NCBI RefSeq assembly: GCF_003668875.1
Contig: NZ_RAWM01000019.1
Location: 31,898 to 95,897 of the forward strand
Direction: 5' to 3'
DNA length: 64,000 nucleotides
Origin: Corallococcus interemptor
GTDB lineage: Bacteria > Myxococcota > Myxococcia > Myxococcales > Myxococcaceae
Shown: in pieces, positions 9,430-19,400 of the stretch
Layout: each line of letters begins with the position of its first letter
Position numbering within the stretch: position 1 is the stretch's first letter
Notes under the pieces: model-generated
The model's database searches: none
Told to the model about the DNA's origin: nothing
What the model saw: only the letters and a program-made list of their open reading frames with translations
Position numbers and translations under genes: made by a program

Positions 9430-10938
9430 CTACGCGGGAAGCCGGGCAGCCGGTCGCGGTGCTCGAGACACACGGCGGGCCGGGAGCACGTCGATGAGGG
9501 CCTGGGCTTCCTCCCAGCCCACGCTGGGCAGGACGACGTGTGAGCCCGCTACGTCGATGCGCACGTGGCCGATCCCGTAGCCCCGCTCCAGCGGTCCCTG
9601 TCTCGCTCGCACGGACTGGATGCGGGAGCGCTGCACCACCGTCGTGCGCCTTCGCCAGAAGCCCTGGCGCACCACCACCAGGGTCTCCGTGACGAGCCAT
9701 CCCTGGAAGCGCCAGTCGAACCAGGCGCCAAACAGCTGCGCGGGGAGCAGGAGCCAGGCGACCGCGCCCCAGGCTCCCATGAACCAGGTCGCGGGCGCCG
9801 CCACCAGCACGCTCAGGCCCACCGCGCGAATTCGTGCTCGCAGGAGCGCCTTGGGATGCGCGCCCCGGAAGGGCAGGGTGTCGGGCAGCTCCGGCACGAA
9901 CTCCCGCAGCAGCTCCGGCATGCGCGCCGTGGGCACCACCGGCACCAGCAGCTCCGCGCGGTCCGCGGCTTCCTTCCCCGTGCGGACGCCCGCCGTCTCC
10001 ACCTCCACCGAACCGAAGCCCAACGTGCGGCGCAGCAGCGGTTCGTCCAGCACCACCTGCTGGACGCGTGCCCTTCGCACCGTCACCTGCCGGCGGGTGA
10101 TCAGCCCTCCCACCGCTCGCAGGTGCGTGCCCGTGTCCACCAGCCGGAAGCCATGGAACCGCAACACCGCTCGCGCGCCACTCACCAGCCAGAGGCCGAA
10201 CAGCCCCGCGAGCGCCGCCACCGCCGCGGACAGCCAGACCATTCCCGGCGCCGCCAGCGCTTCCCAGTGCGCCTCCATCCACGGCAGCAGCAGCTTGTGG
10301 AAGGTCTCCATGATTTCGTGCATCGCGCCCATCACCACCGCGATGACACCGACGCCCAGCGCGGTCGCGCCGTAGAGCAGCAGGCCTCCCAGGCTCGCTT
10401 CGGAGAGCACCCGCTCCGCCGGGACTTCCGCGCCGGGCAGCGCGGCAGGACCTTCGCCCCGGATGACCTGGAGGGATTGGATCAACGCCTGGGCGTCCTC
10501 CGGCGCCAGTCCGCGCAGATGGCCGTCCGCCTTGCCTCCGGAGGCCGTCTCCACCTTCACCTCCACCAGCCCGAGCAGCTTCGACACGAAGGGCTGCAAG
10601 ACCTCCGTGTTCTGCACCCGCGCGGCTTCGATGAAGCGGGACGTCTTCGTGAAGACGCCGGAGCGGATCTCCAGCTGGGCATCCACCACGCGGTAGCTCG
10701 TCGTGGCCACTTCGTAGAGCCCGGCCGCCAGCAGCGACAGGGCCATGCCCATCACGATGACCCAGACGAACGCCGGCAGGCCGCGCTCATGCGCGAAGTA
10801 CGTGGGCAGGAGCGCGCCCAGCAACACGCGTCCGATCATCCCCGACAACGGCACCAGGGCCGCGAGCGGCGCCTTCGGGCTCAGACGCTTCCAGGACACT
10901 TCTTCCGGCGAGGCCAGCGCCACCGGCTCAGACGACAT
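9430..10938 (-). CDS. Large membrane protein with bacterial PH (bPH2/YdbT-like) domains
   Basis: A 502-residue membrane protein. Paired hydrophobic hairpins near residues 25-65, 175-250 and 355-390 alternate with PH-like segments such as TTSYRVVDAQLEIRSGVFTK, LITRRQVTVRRARVQQVVL and FWRRRTTVVQRSRIQSVRA, the repeated beta pattern of the YdbT family. The start at 10938 overlaps the previous gene by 11 bases. These two-gene loci (small YdbS-like plus large YdbT-like) are widespread; Bacillus homologues affect bacteriocin sensitivity, but the function here is unknown. Confidence 0.85.
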   Translation of the reverse strand: MSSEPVALASPEEVSWKRLSPKAPLAALVPLSGMIGRVLLGALLPTYFAHERGLPAFVWVIVMGMALSLLAAGLYEVATTSYRVVDAQLEIRSGVFTKTSRFIEAARVQNTEVLQPFVSKLLGLVEVKVETASGGKADGHLRGLAPEDAQALIQSLQVIRGEGPAALPGAEVPAERVLSEASLGGLLLYGATALGVGVIAVVMGAMHEIMETFHKLLLPWMEAHWEALAAPGMVWLSAAVAALAGLFGLWLVSGARAVLRFHGFRLVDTGTHLRAVGGLITRRQVTVRRARVQQVVLDEPLLRRTLGFGSVEVETAGVRTGKEAADRAELLVPVVPTARMPELLREFVPELPDTLPFRGAHPKALLRARIRAVGLSVLVAAPATWFMGAWGAVAWLLLPAQLFGAWFDWRFQGWLVTETLVVVRQGFWRRRTTVVQRSRIQSVRARQGPLERGYGIGHVRIDVAGSHVVLPSVGWEEAQALIDVLPARRVSRAPRPAARLPA

Positions 10939-11413
10939 CGTCGGCCTCGCGCCGCACCAGCCGCTCGCGCAGGGCATCCGCGGTCTCTCGCGTCAGGCCG
11001 GGAATCTCTCCGTCCGCGCCGCTGCCCGCGGCCGTGTAGATCTGCAGGCGCGCGAGCCCCAGCGAGCGCTCGATGGGGCCCTGATGCACGTCCACGTGCT
11101 GGATGCGCCCCGCCGGGATGGACACCACCTCATGCAGGAGCACGCCGTGGGAGATGACCAGGTCGTGCTCGCGCAGCGCCCAGCCCCAGCGCTCGTGCGC
11201 GCGCTGCGGATACCACGCCGTCAACACGCTCAAGCCCAGGACCACCGCGCACGGCAGCAGGAACGGCCAGTGCTCGTTGCCCGCGAAGTTCAACCCCAGC
11301 GCCACGGCGAAGGCGATTGCGCCGAAGATGGCCATGCGCAGGAGCGCCCGGATGCGGAACAGCGTGAGCGCTCCGCGAGGAAGGCGTTCCAGCGTCGGCA
11401 GAGGGGCGGTCAT
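10928..11413 (-). CDS. Small bacterial PH domain membrane protein (YdbS-like)
   Basis: 161 residues: a cytoplasmic N-terminus, two adjacent membrane helices (about 22-62), then one bPH2 domain with WALREHDLVISHGVLLHEVV and IPAGRIQHVDVHQGPIERSL, the family signature. The ATG at 11413 is chosen over one at 11437 because a GGAGG sequence stands 6-7 bases ahead. It overlaps the larger PH-domain gene and surely works with it. No operon link to the VOC gene upstream is evident. Confidence 0.85.
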   Translation of the reverse strand: MTAPLPTLERLPRGALTLFRIRALLRMAIFGAIAFAVALGLNFAGNEHWPFLLPCAVVLGLSVLTAWYPQRAHERWGWALREHDLVISHGVLLHEVVSIPAGRIQHVDVHQGPIERSLGLARLQIYTAAGSGADGEIPGLTRETADALRERLVRREADDVV

Positions 11414-11487
11414 GGAGGCCTCCAAGGGGACCGCCAATCTACTCCATCACGCCCGTGAAGCTGAACAGGGCTTCATGTTCTTCCAGG

Positions 11488-12180
11488 TTACAGGGCCTGA
11501 CGCAGGCCGAACGCGGCCCGGTGCAGGTCCTCGCAGGGCGCGACGCGTGTTCCCTCCGGCATGACGTGCGGGCCGCCAGCCACCCGGCCTCCACCTTCGA
11601 CGACCGCCGCGAGGGCCCGGTCCAGGTCATCGACGGCGAAGTAGAAGAGCCAGTGCGGATGGATGTGCGGGAGGCGCGCGGTGCTGCATGCGGCTCCCAC
11701 GCCGCGCCCGTCCTCGCGCCAGGTGAACTGTTGATACGTCCCGACCTCGGGGGACAGCTGAAGGGCCTCGGTGGGCCGCCAGCCGAAGAGGTCGATGTAG
11801 TGAGCCAACGCCCGGCCGTGGTCGGCCGTGTGCAACTCATGCCACGCCAGCTCCGGGTGCGTGGCCCGCCCGGTCCTGGAGGTCAGTGCGACCACCGCGC
11901 CCAGCGGATCCCGCAGCACGGTGGAGGCGATGCCCTCGCTGGACTTGCGCGGTGGTCCCAGCCGCTCGGCCCCCCGCGCGGCGAACTGTTGCACGGCGGA
12001 GTCCAGGTCGGGCACGTGGAGGTGCCCCAGCCAGTGGCTCGGGGCACCTCGGGCGGCGGCGGCTTCGGGCAGCGGGGACACCTCCTGCGTGACGTCCGCG
12101 CCCAGCACGTTCGCGTAGAAGCGCCGCGCCTCCTCGGGCCTGGGAGACCGCAGCTCGTACCAGCAGAAACCGTTCGTCAT
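11488..12180 (-). CDS. VOC/glyoxalase-fold protein with two VOC modules
   Basis: 230 residues with two repeated beta-alpha-beta-beta-beta units: FCWYELRSPRPEEARRFY at the start and LAWHELHTADHGRALAHY near residue 115. This is the typical double VOC arrangement of glyoxalase/bleomycin-resistance relatives, which bind a metal with His and Glu. The substrate is unknown. The ATG overlaps the multicopper oxidase stop (ATGA), so it is the last gene of the metal-resistance transcript, although a direct metal role is not shown by the sequence. Confidence 0.8.
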   Translation of the reverse strand: MTNGFCWYELRSPRPEEARRFYANVLGADVTQEVSPLPEAAAARGAPSHWLGHLHVPDLDSAVQQFAARGAERLGPPRKSSEGIASTVLRDPLGAVVALTSRTGRATHPELAWHELHTADHGRALAHYIDLFGWRPTEALQLSPEVGTYQQFTWREDGRGVGAACSTARLPHIHPHWLFYFAVDDLDRALAAVVEGGGRVAGGPHVMPEGTRVAPCEDLHRAAFGLRQAL

Positions 12181-13592
12181 GGCGTCCCCACGTCGATGCC
12201 GTCCCGGCGCAGTTCGTCGTCATGGGCGAGCTGCGCCAGCGTTCCCGGAGGCGCCGTGTACCAGCCTGGATCGCCGTAGCCATCCAACCGGTCCCTCACC
12301 TTGAGGATGGTGAACATGCCGCCCATGGTGATCTCATCATAGGGGCCCTTGCCTCCCACCATGGGGATGGAGTTCGCGGGCATGGGCATGTGGTGCATGC
12401 CTCCCATGTCTCCCATGCCCGTCTGTCCCATGGTCATGTAGCCGGGCAGCAGCGGGCGCACCTTCGCGTCCAGGCCTCCGGGCTTCACGCCGATCATGTT
12501 CGGGATGTCGTGGCCCATCTGGTTCATCACGTGGTGGGTCATGTGACAGTGCATGGCCCAGTCGCCGGGTTCGTCCGCCACGAACTCGATGGTGCGCGTG
12601 CTCCCCGTGGGCACCAGCACCGTCGTCTCCGGCCACTGCGCGCTCTCCTGGATGCGGCCTCCGTCCGTCTCCGTGATGCGGAACTGGAAGCCGTGCAGGT
12701 GGATGGGGTGGTGGTCCATCGCGCTCAGGTTGCCGAAGCGGATCCGCACCCGCTCGCCCTTGCGCACCACCAGCGGCTCCGTGCCGGGGAACGCCTTCGC
12801 GTTCATCGTCAGGATGTTGAAGTCCGTCATCTCGTTGGGGTCCGGACGCCGCGTGCCCGGATCGATGCGCCACTCGTGCAGCATGATGGCGAAGTCCCGG
12901 TCGATGCGCGGCCCCACCGGCTTGCGCGGGTGGATGACGAACATCCCCACCATGCCCATCGCCATCTGCGTCATCTCGTCGTGGTGCGAGTGATACATCC
13001 CCGTCCCCGACTGCCGCACCGTGAACTCGTACTTGTAGGTCTCTCCCGGCGCGATGGCCTTCTGGTTCAGCCCGCCCACGCCGTCCATGCCGCTGGGAAG
13101 CAGGATGCCGTGCCAGTGCACCGTGGTGGACGCGGGCAGCCGGTTCGTGACGTAGAAGCGCACGCGGTCGCCCTCCACCACCTCGATGGTGGGCCCGTGC
13201 ACGTGGCCGTTGTAGCCCCAGCACAGCGCCTTGAGGCCGGGGGCGAACTCGTGCTCCACCTCCTGGGCCACCAGGTGGAAGACCTTCACGCCGCCTACAT
13301 CCTTCCACGGCAGCTTCGCGCCGTTGGGCACGACGACGGGCCGGTAGTCGCGGCCCTCCCTTCCGGGCGGCAGATGCGACTGGCGGGCGGTCTTGCCGCC
13401 CGTGTCCGCGGCGGACCCTTCACGCGGGCCCTTCGCGCCGGGCACGCTGGATTGCGCCTGCGCGGTGCGGCCATGCATCAGCAGGGCACCCGTCGCCAGC
13501 GTGGCGCCCGTGCGCGCGAGCAGTCCGCGACGCGTGAGCACCGGGGCCGGGTGGGTGTCTTCGGTTTCGTCAGTGGGCTTCATGGTGCTCAT
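12177..13592 (-). CDS. Multicopper oxidase, Tat-exported (CopA/CuoB-like)
   Basis: About 471 residues. LTRRGLLARTGATLATGALL near residue 20 is a twin-arginine-type export signal. Copper ligands are all present: HWHG, HSHHDE, HPIHLHGF and HCHMTHHVMNQMGH, the last being the HCHxxxHxxxxM type-1 site with an axial Met. The C-terminus has a Met/His-rich run (MGDMGGMHHMPMP) typical of cuprous oxidases. It probably oxidises Cu(I) to the less toxic Cu(II) in the periplasm. Two start codons (13592, 13583) both overlap the TolC-like gene; the upstream one is used. Myxococcus uses such oxidases in its copper response. Confidence 0.92.
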   Translation of the reverse strand: MSTMKPTDETEDTHPAPVLTRRGLLARTGATLATGALLMHGRTAQAQSSVPGAKGPREGSAADTGGKTARQSHLPPGREGRDYRPVVVPNGAKLPWKDVGGVKVFHLVAQEVEHEFAPGLKALCWGYNGHVHGPTIEVVEGDRVRFYVTNRLPASTTVHWHGILLPSGMDGVGGLNQKAIAPGETYKYEFTVRQSGTGMYHSHHDEMTQMAMGMVGMFVIHPRKPVGPRIDRDFAIMLHEWRIDPGTRRPDPNEMTDFNILTMNAKAFPGTEPLVVRKGERVRIRFGNLSAMDHHPIHLHGFQFRITETDGGRIQESAQWPETTVLVPTGSTRTIEFVADEPGDWAMHCHMTHHVMNQMGHDIPNMIGVKPGGLDAKVRPLLPGYMTMGQTGMGDMGGMHHMPMPANSIPMVGGKGPYDEITMGGMFTILKVRDRLDGYGDPGWYTAPPGTLAQLAHDDELRRDGIDVGTP

Positions 13593-14991
13593 GGGTGGGT
13601 TCGGGCGTAGGCGTGGGTTCAGGCGACGGGGCGGACACGGGCACAGGCAAGCGTCCGCCCACCAGCCGCTCCAGGTCGGCCCGCGCCATCCAGTAGTCGC
13701 GGACCGTCTCCAGGTAGGCCCTCCAGGCCTCCACCTGCTCGCGCCGCGCGAGGAGGAGGGCCGGGAGGCCAATCTGCATGGCGTTGTACTGGCGCTGGGA
13801 CTCATCGAGGATGGTGGTGCGCAGCGGGAGCACGACCTTCTGGTAGCGCTCCGCCATGTTCCGCAGCGTCACCAGCTTCGCCCTCGCCGCGCGCACCTCC
13901 GAGCGGGCGTTGACGGCCAGCTCCATCAGCCGGTCCTCGCCCTGGCGGTGCTGCGCTTCCAGTTTGGCGATCAGCGCCTGACGCTGATCGAAGATGGGCA
14001 GCTCCAGTGACAGCGTGGGGCCCAGCAGGCGCGGCCCGTTCGCGTCCTGGTGCGTGTGCACGCCCACCTCCACGCGGCCGAAGAAGCGCGTGCTGCGCGC
14101 CAGCTCCAGCGCGTTCCACAACAGCGAGACCTGCTTGCGGGCCGCGTCGATGTCCAGCCGCTGCTCGATGGCGCGCGTCTCCAGGCGTTCCAGCGACGCC
14201 TCGGAGGCGGGGACCTCCGGCAGCTTCCCGGTGAGCGTCCAGGCCACCCTCGGCCCGTAGAGGCCCATCAGGCGGTTGAGGTGTTCGCGCGCTTCAACGA
14301 GCGCCAGCTCGTCCTGGGCCAGCTCCAGGCGCGCCTGCTCCAGCGCGGCCTGCTCCGTGGCCAGGGCCAGCACCGTGATGTTGCCCGCGGCGCGCTGCCG
14401 CTGGGACAGGTCCGCCGCCGCGTCCGCGGCCTGGAGCACCTCACGGCGCAGCGCGACCAGCTGCTGCCGGGCCTGCACCTCCGTGAACGTCTGGCGGACC
14501 TCCGCCGTGGTGACCAGCGCTTCGTGCGCGACGCGCAGCGTGTCCGCCAGGAACTGCTCCTTCGCCACGCGCTTGCGCAGGGGCAGCGTGAAGAGGTCCA
14601 CGAAGCTCTGGACGATGGAGAACTCGTGCTCGATGCCGCCCTCCGAGGACAGCGGGAAGCCGATGCTCCCGTCGAAGGAGGGGTTGGTGAGCAGCCCGGC
14701 CTGCACCATGTCCGCCTGGGACACGCCCAGCTCCTCGTACGTCCCCTGGAGCGCGGGGTTGTTGAGCAGCGCCACCTCCACGGCGTGGTCCGACGTGAGG
14801 CCGCCGGCCAGCAGGGCGTCCAGGTGCTGCTGCACCTGTGCGTCCTCCGGCGTTCCCTGATTCCAGCGCGTCTTCAACCCTGTCCGCTCCTCCACGAGCG
14901 CGGCCACTTCCATGTGGCCGCGCTCCTTCTGCACGGACGCGCAACCACCGAGCAGCAGAACCATGGGGAGCCAGGGAGATTTCCAGTGCAC
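13570..14991 (-). CDS. TolC-family outer membrane lipoprotein (CusC/CopB-like)
   Basis: 473 residues. The start is a GTG at 14991 with GAGG ahead; MVLLLGGCASV near residue 11 is a lipoprotein signal with the acylated Cys. Two TolC repeats follow, with long helices rich in Ala, Arg and Glu (about 130-230 and 330-440) and LLTNPSFDGS plus LELPIFDQRQALIAKLEA typical of the family. The C-terminus ends in a Pro/Glu tail with HEHHEAH, a possible metal-binding end. Pairing of a TolC-like lipoprotein with a multicopper oxidase is common in copper-resistance loci. No inner-membrane partner is adjacent, so it may share the RND pump upstream. Confidence 0.86.
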   Translation of the reverse strand: MHWKSPWLPMVLLLGGCASVQKERGHMEVAALVEERTGLKTRWNQGTPEDAQVQQHLDALLAGGLTSDHAVEVALLNNPALQGTYEELGVSQADMVQAGLLTNPSFDGSIGFPLSSEGGIEHEFSIVQSFVDLFTLPLRKRVAKEQFLADTLRVAHEALVTTAEVRQTFTEVQARQQLVALRREVLQAADAAADLSQRQRAAGNITVLALATEQAALEQARLELAQDELALVEAREHLNRLMGLYGPRVAWTLTGKLPEVPASEASLERLETRAIEQRLDIDAARKQVSLLWNALELARSTRFFGRVEVGVHTHQDANGPRLLGPTLSLELPIFDQRQALIAKLEAQHRQGEDRLMELAVNARSEVRAARAKLVTLRNMAERYQKVVLPLRTTILDESQRQYNAMQIGLPALLLARREQVEAWRAYLETVRDYWMARADLERLVGGRLPVPVSAPSPEPTPTPEPTHEHHEAH

Positions 14992-15135
14992 TCGAGACCT
15001 CGAAATGGGCGTGCCCGTACGGCAGCCAGGACACCGGCGCCTGTCGAGCAAGGGCCGGGCCACGACGTTTGAAATCGCAACCACGTGGAATGACAGCGTC
15101 AGGCGGCGCACGTTCGCATGGGCGCTTCGTGCGAG

Positions 15136-15156
15136 GTGTGACCGCCGACGTCACAC
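15136..15156. terminator. Inverted repeat spanning the stop of the CzcN-like gene
   Basis: GTGTGAC, 7 bases, GTCACAC: a perfect 7-base inverted repeat across the stop codon of the methyltransferase-like gene and 145 bases before the TolC-like start. It could end the upstream transcript or be an operator for the TolC-oxidase-VOC unit. There is no T run, so a classical intrinsic terminator is not supported. Confidence 0.35.
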
Positions 15157-15804
15157 TGTGATGCGCGAAGCGGCGTCCAGGCCGGGGGCTTCGAGCCGGC
15201 CCACCCCCGGGATGAAGCGGCCCACGCGCGCCGCGTAGCGCTGATACGCGCCGCCGTGCAGGCGCAAGAGGTGGTCCTCCTCCAGCCGCACCTGGAGCGA
15301 CACCAGCAGCACGTAGTCGAGCCAGCCCATCACGGTCCACGCGCTCGGCGTCGCGAGCGCCATGCCCGTCACCACCACGAGCATCCCGCTGAAGATGGGG
15401 TTGCGCACGACGCCGAAGAGGCCATCCGTCACCAGCTCCGTCCGGTCCGAGTCGATGCCGATGCGCCACGACGCGCCCATCTCCACCTGCGCCCGCACGG
15501 TGACGATGAAGCCCACGGCCACCAGTGCCCAGCCGCTCCACCGGAGCGCGGCGGGCACGTGCCACACGCCCAGCGCGGACTCACCCAAGGCCAGGTGCGC
15601 CGCGCTCCAGAGCACGATGGCGCCCATGAACAGCGCCATGCCCACGCCGATGACGCGCTGGAGCGGCGGGCCGGAGCGGTGCAGCACCAGCGCCGGGCGG
15701 CCGGTGCGGCGGCGCAGTCGCACCGACGGCAACACCATGGCGAAGAGGAGGAAGGCGAGGGTGGCGGCGGGCAGGGCCGGCCGGGTGAAGGTGGCGACGT
15801 CCAT
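15151..15804 (-). CDS. Isoprenylcysteine carboxyl methyltransferase-family membrane protein (CzcN-like)
   Basis: 217 residues with about five hydrophobic segments and, near residue 130-150, LVTDGLFGVVRNPIFSGML, the VRNPxF/Y signature of the ICMT/PEMT fold that binds S-adenosylmethionine; the later HGGAYQRYAARVGRFIPG completes the conserved C-terminus. Bacteria lack prenylated cysteine substrates of the eukaryotic sort, and the natural substrate is unknown. A homologue, CzcN, belongs to the cobalt-zinc-cadmium cluster of Cupriavidus, which fits its place 67 bases after the ECF sigma gene in this metal operon. Confidence 0.82.
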   Translation of the reverse strand: MDVATFTRPALPAATLAFLLFAMVLPSVRLRRRTGRPALVLHRSGPPLQRVIGVGMALFMGAIVLWSAAHLALGESALGVWHVPAALRWSGWALVAVGFIVTVRAQVEMGASWRIGIDSDRTELVTDGLFGVVRNPIFSGMLVVVTGMALATPSAWTVMGWLDYVLLVSLQVRLEEDHLLRLHGGAYQRYAARVGRFIPGVGRLEAPGLDAASRITV

Positions 15805-15871
15805 GAGGATGACCTCCAGCTGCGTTCCCCCACGCTGACGCCCGGCCCCGCGCGCTCTTACAGCGGATTTT

Positions 15872-16417
15872 TCACGCGGGCGCGCAGTCGCAGTCCACGC
15901 AGCCCTCCGCGCAGCAGTGGCCGCACAGCTCCACCAGCTGCTGGCCCAGGGCCTTGCGCGCGCGGTGCAGGCGCACGGCCGCGTTGTTGGCGGAGATGCC
16001 CGCCTCCTCGGCGTACTGGGCCACGGACAGCCCCTCCAGGTCCACCCGGCGCACGGCCTCCGCGTACTCGGGCTTGAGCGTCCCCGCGAGCCCCGCCACG
16101 CAGCCGCACACCGTCGCCTCCAGGCCGCTCGCGTCCTCGGTGGACAGCGGCTGTTCGTGGGACAGGGACTCCAGCGCGGTGACCTCCCGCTGGCCCCGGC
16201 GGTGGCGGTCCACCAGCGCGTTGCGCAAGAGCCGGTAGAACCAGGCCACCGCGCTCTGCTCCTCGCGCAGGGAGCCTCCCTGTTCCATGCCCTTCACGAA
16301 CGCGGCCTGAAGCACCTCGCGCGCCGCCTCCTGGCTCCCCACACGCGGCGTGAGGAACGCGAGGAACGCATGGTGATGGCGCAGCAGCGCGTCCAGCGCT
16401 TCCGGTGACAAGCTCAT
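15872..16417 (-). CDS. ECF sigma factor with C-terminal Cys-rich metal-sensing tail (CorE-like)
   Basis: 181 residues. Region 2 (about 8-75) contains FLTPRVGSQEAAREVLQAAF and WFYRLLRNALVDRHRR; region 4 (about 105-160) has LEGLSVAQYAEEAGISANNA and VRLHRARKAL. The last 22 residues, LCGHCCAEGCVDCDCAPA, carry seven Cys with a terminal CxC. CorE and CorE2 of Myxococcus xanthus have such a tail, which binds copper, or cadmium and zinc, and controls activity without an anti-sigma factor. None is encoded nearby here. The ATG overlaps the pump gene stop (ATGA), so the sigma gene is co-translated with its likely target operon. Confidence 0.9.
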   Translation of the reverse strand: MSLSPEALDALLRHHHAFLAFLTPRVGSQEAAREVLQAAFVKGMEQGGSLREEQSAVAWFYRLLRNALVDRHRRGQREVTALESLSHEQPLSTEDASGLEATVCGCVAGLAGTLKPEYAEAVRRVDLEGLSVAQYAEEAGISANNAAVRLHRARKALGQQLVELCGHCCAEGCVDCDCAPA

Positions 16418-19400
16418 GCGGAGTGCTTTCTAGCAGCCCGCCGCGCCGCGACGCGCTCCTGGAAGCCATGCACCAGCGCGTAGAACGTGGGCAGGGCCAG
16501 CAGCGTGAAGAGGGTGGACGTGACGAGCCCGCCCACCATCACCACCGCCAGCGGACGCTCAATCTCCGTCCCATGCAGCGGCAGCACCAGCAGCGGCAGC
16601 AGCCCGAGGATGGCCGTGCCCGCGGTCATCAGCTTGGGCCGCACGCGGCCGAGGCTCGCCTCGCGCACGGCCTCCGCGAAGGGCTTGCCCCGGCGCATCA
16701 GGTCCTTCGTCTGCGCCACCAGCACCAGGCCGTTCTGCACCGCGATGCCGAACAGGCCAATGAGCCCCACCAGGCTGGACACGTTCCACGTCTCTCCTGC
16801 GATCAGCAGCGCGAGGATGCCGCCCACGAACGCGTCCGGCAGCGTGGCCAGGATGACCAGCGCCTCCGCCACGGAGTCCAGCGCGAGGTAGAGCAGCACG
16901 AACACCGCGAGCAGCGCCAGGGCGATGGCCACCGTCAGCGCCTGCGCCGCGCGCTCCTGGCTCTCCACCTTGCCGCCCACGTCCACGAAGTAGCCCGTGG
17001 GCAGCTTGAGCTGCGTGGCCAGCACCTCGCGCACCTCCGCCGCCGTGCTGCCCAGGTCACGGCCGGACACACCGGCCTCCACCGCGATGCGCCGGCTGCC
17101 CGCCTCGCGGCGCACGCTGCCCGCGCCGGAGGTCTCCTCGATGGTGGCCAGCTGGCTCAGCGGGATGCGCGTGCCGTCGTGCCCGTCCACCAGCAGGTTG
17201 CGCAGGGCGTTCACGTCACCCCGGCGGTGATCCGCCAGCCGGAGCACCAGGTCGTAGCGGCGCTGGCCGCGCCAGATCTGCGCGAACTCCTCGCCCACCA
17301 GCCCGACACGGATGGCCCGGATGACATCCCCGGGCGTGAGCCCCACGCGCGCCACCGCGGCGCGGTTCACCGTGACGCGCAGCTGGGGCAGGCCGCTCAG
17401 CCGCTCCACCCGCAGGTCCTCCACGCCGTCCACCTTCGCCATCAGCGCGCGCGTGCGCTCCGCGAGCTCCGCCAGCGTGTCCAGGTCCGGCCCGAAGACG
17501 CGCACGGAGAGGTCCGCGGGGCTGCCTCCCAGGCCCTCGTCGATGCGCATCCCCAGCGGCGTGGTGAAGAGCACCGACACGCCGGGCACCTTCTCCAGCG
17601 CCTCGCGCATCCGCGACTCCAGCCCCTCGCGGCCGCCCGTGGAGTCCTTCTTGAGGACCACCAGCACGTCGGACAGGGTGTGGGGCATCGGGTCCTCGGT
17701 GCGCTCGGCGCGGCCGGTGCGCCGCACCACGTCCTCCACCTCCGGGAACTGGCGCAGCACGTCCTCCACGCGGTGGTTGAGGCGGTCCACCTCGTCCAGC
17801 GACGCCTCCGGCGGCAGCACCGTCTGGAGCAGGAACGCGCCCTCGTCCAGGCGGGGCATGAAGTCACTGCCCACCATGAAGGCCAGCCCCAGCGCGGGCA
17901 CGGTGATGGCCAGCGCCACCACGCGCACCAGCCCCGCGTGGCGCATGCACTTCTCCAGGACGGGCGCGTACGCGGCCTTCACCTTGCGGATGATCCACAC
18001 GTCCTCCGGCGAGTCCTCCTCCGGCGCGCGCAGGAGGAGGCCGGACACCACCGGCACCAGCGTGAGCGCCAGCGCGAGCGACGCGGCCAGGCACGCCACC
18101 ACCGCCGCCGCGAGCGGCTGGTACATGCGGCCCTCGATGCCCGTCATCGCGAACAGCGGGATGAACACCGAGACGACGATGAGCGTGGCGAAGGCGATGG
18201 GGCGGCCCACCTCCATCGCCGCCGCCAGCGCCTCGTCGCGCACCGGGCGGCGGCCCTTGCCCTCGCGCAGGTCGTGGATGACGTTCTCCACGACGATGAT
18301 GGCCGCGTCCACCAGCAGGCCCACCGCGATGGCCAGGCCTCCCAGCGTCATCGTGTTCAACCCGATGCCCGCCGCCTTGAGCAGCAGCCCCGCCAGCGCC
18401 AGCGACAGGGGCAGGGTGAGCGTGACGATGAGCGCCGCGCGCCAGTCCCCGAGCAGCAGGAAGAGCACGCACACCACCAGGAACGCGCCCAGCAGGATGG
18501 CCCGGCCCACGCCGCCCAGCGCGGAGCCCACCAGCTCCGACTGATCGTAGACGACGCGCAGGCTCACGCCCGGAGGCAGCGAGCGGCGCAGCTCCTCGAT
18601 GGCCGCGCGCACGCCTTCGGCCACGCGCACGGTGTCCGCGCCGAACTGCTTGCTCACGCGGCAGCTGACGACCTCCCCCTGGAGCCGGTGCGCCATGCCC
18701 CGGCGCACCGCGGGGGCCTCGCGCACGTCCGCCACGTCTCCCAGCAGCACCGGCGTGCCGTCCCGCAGCGCGACCACCGTGTTGCTCAGGTCCTCCACCG
18801 TCTCCGCCCGGCCCAGCGCGCGCACGGTCCATTCCATGGGCCCCTGCGTGACGAAGCCGCCGGACGCGTTGACGCTGGCGCCCTCCAGGCCGTGCTGGAC
18901 CTCGTCCAGGGTGATGCCTCGCGCCACCAGCTGATCCGGATCCAGCAGCACCTGGAACTGGCGCAGGTAGCCGCCCAGCCGCTCCACGCCCGCGACGCCG
19001 GGCACCGCGAGCAGCCGGTTCTTGATGTCGAACTCCGCCAGGTCGCGCAGCGCCATCAGGTCCGCGGTGCCGGGCTGGGCCTCCAGCGTGAACTCGAAGA
19101 CTTCGTTGAGCCGGCCGGTGAGGCTGGACACCAGCGGCGCGTCGGTGCCGGGCGGCAGCTCGCCCTCCGCCTGCGCCACGCGCTCCACCACGTACTGGCG
19201 GCTGCGGAAGTAGTCCGCGTCCGGTTCGAACTCCACCGTCACCTGGGTGACGCCCAGCTGCGACGTGGAGCGGATGCGGCGCACCTGGGGCAGGCCCGCC
19301 AGCGCCACCTCCATGGGGATGGCCACCGCGGTCTCCAGCTCCTCGGCGCCCATGGCCGGGTTCTGCACGATGACGTTGAAGATGGGGGCGGACAGGTCCG

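Noticed and set aside
19231..19240. GGTTCGAACT resembling a tRNA T-loop
   Set aside because: It lies inside the RND pump gene and no cloverleaf can be folded around it; no tRNA gene was recognised elsewhere.
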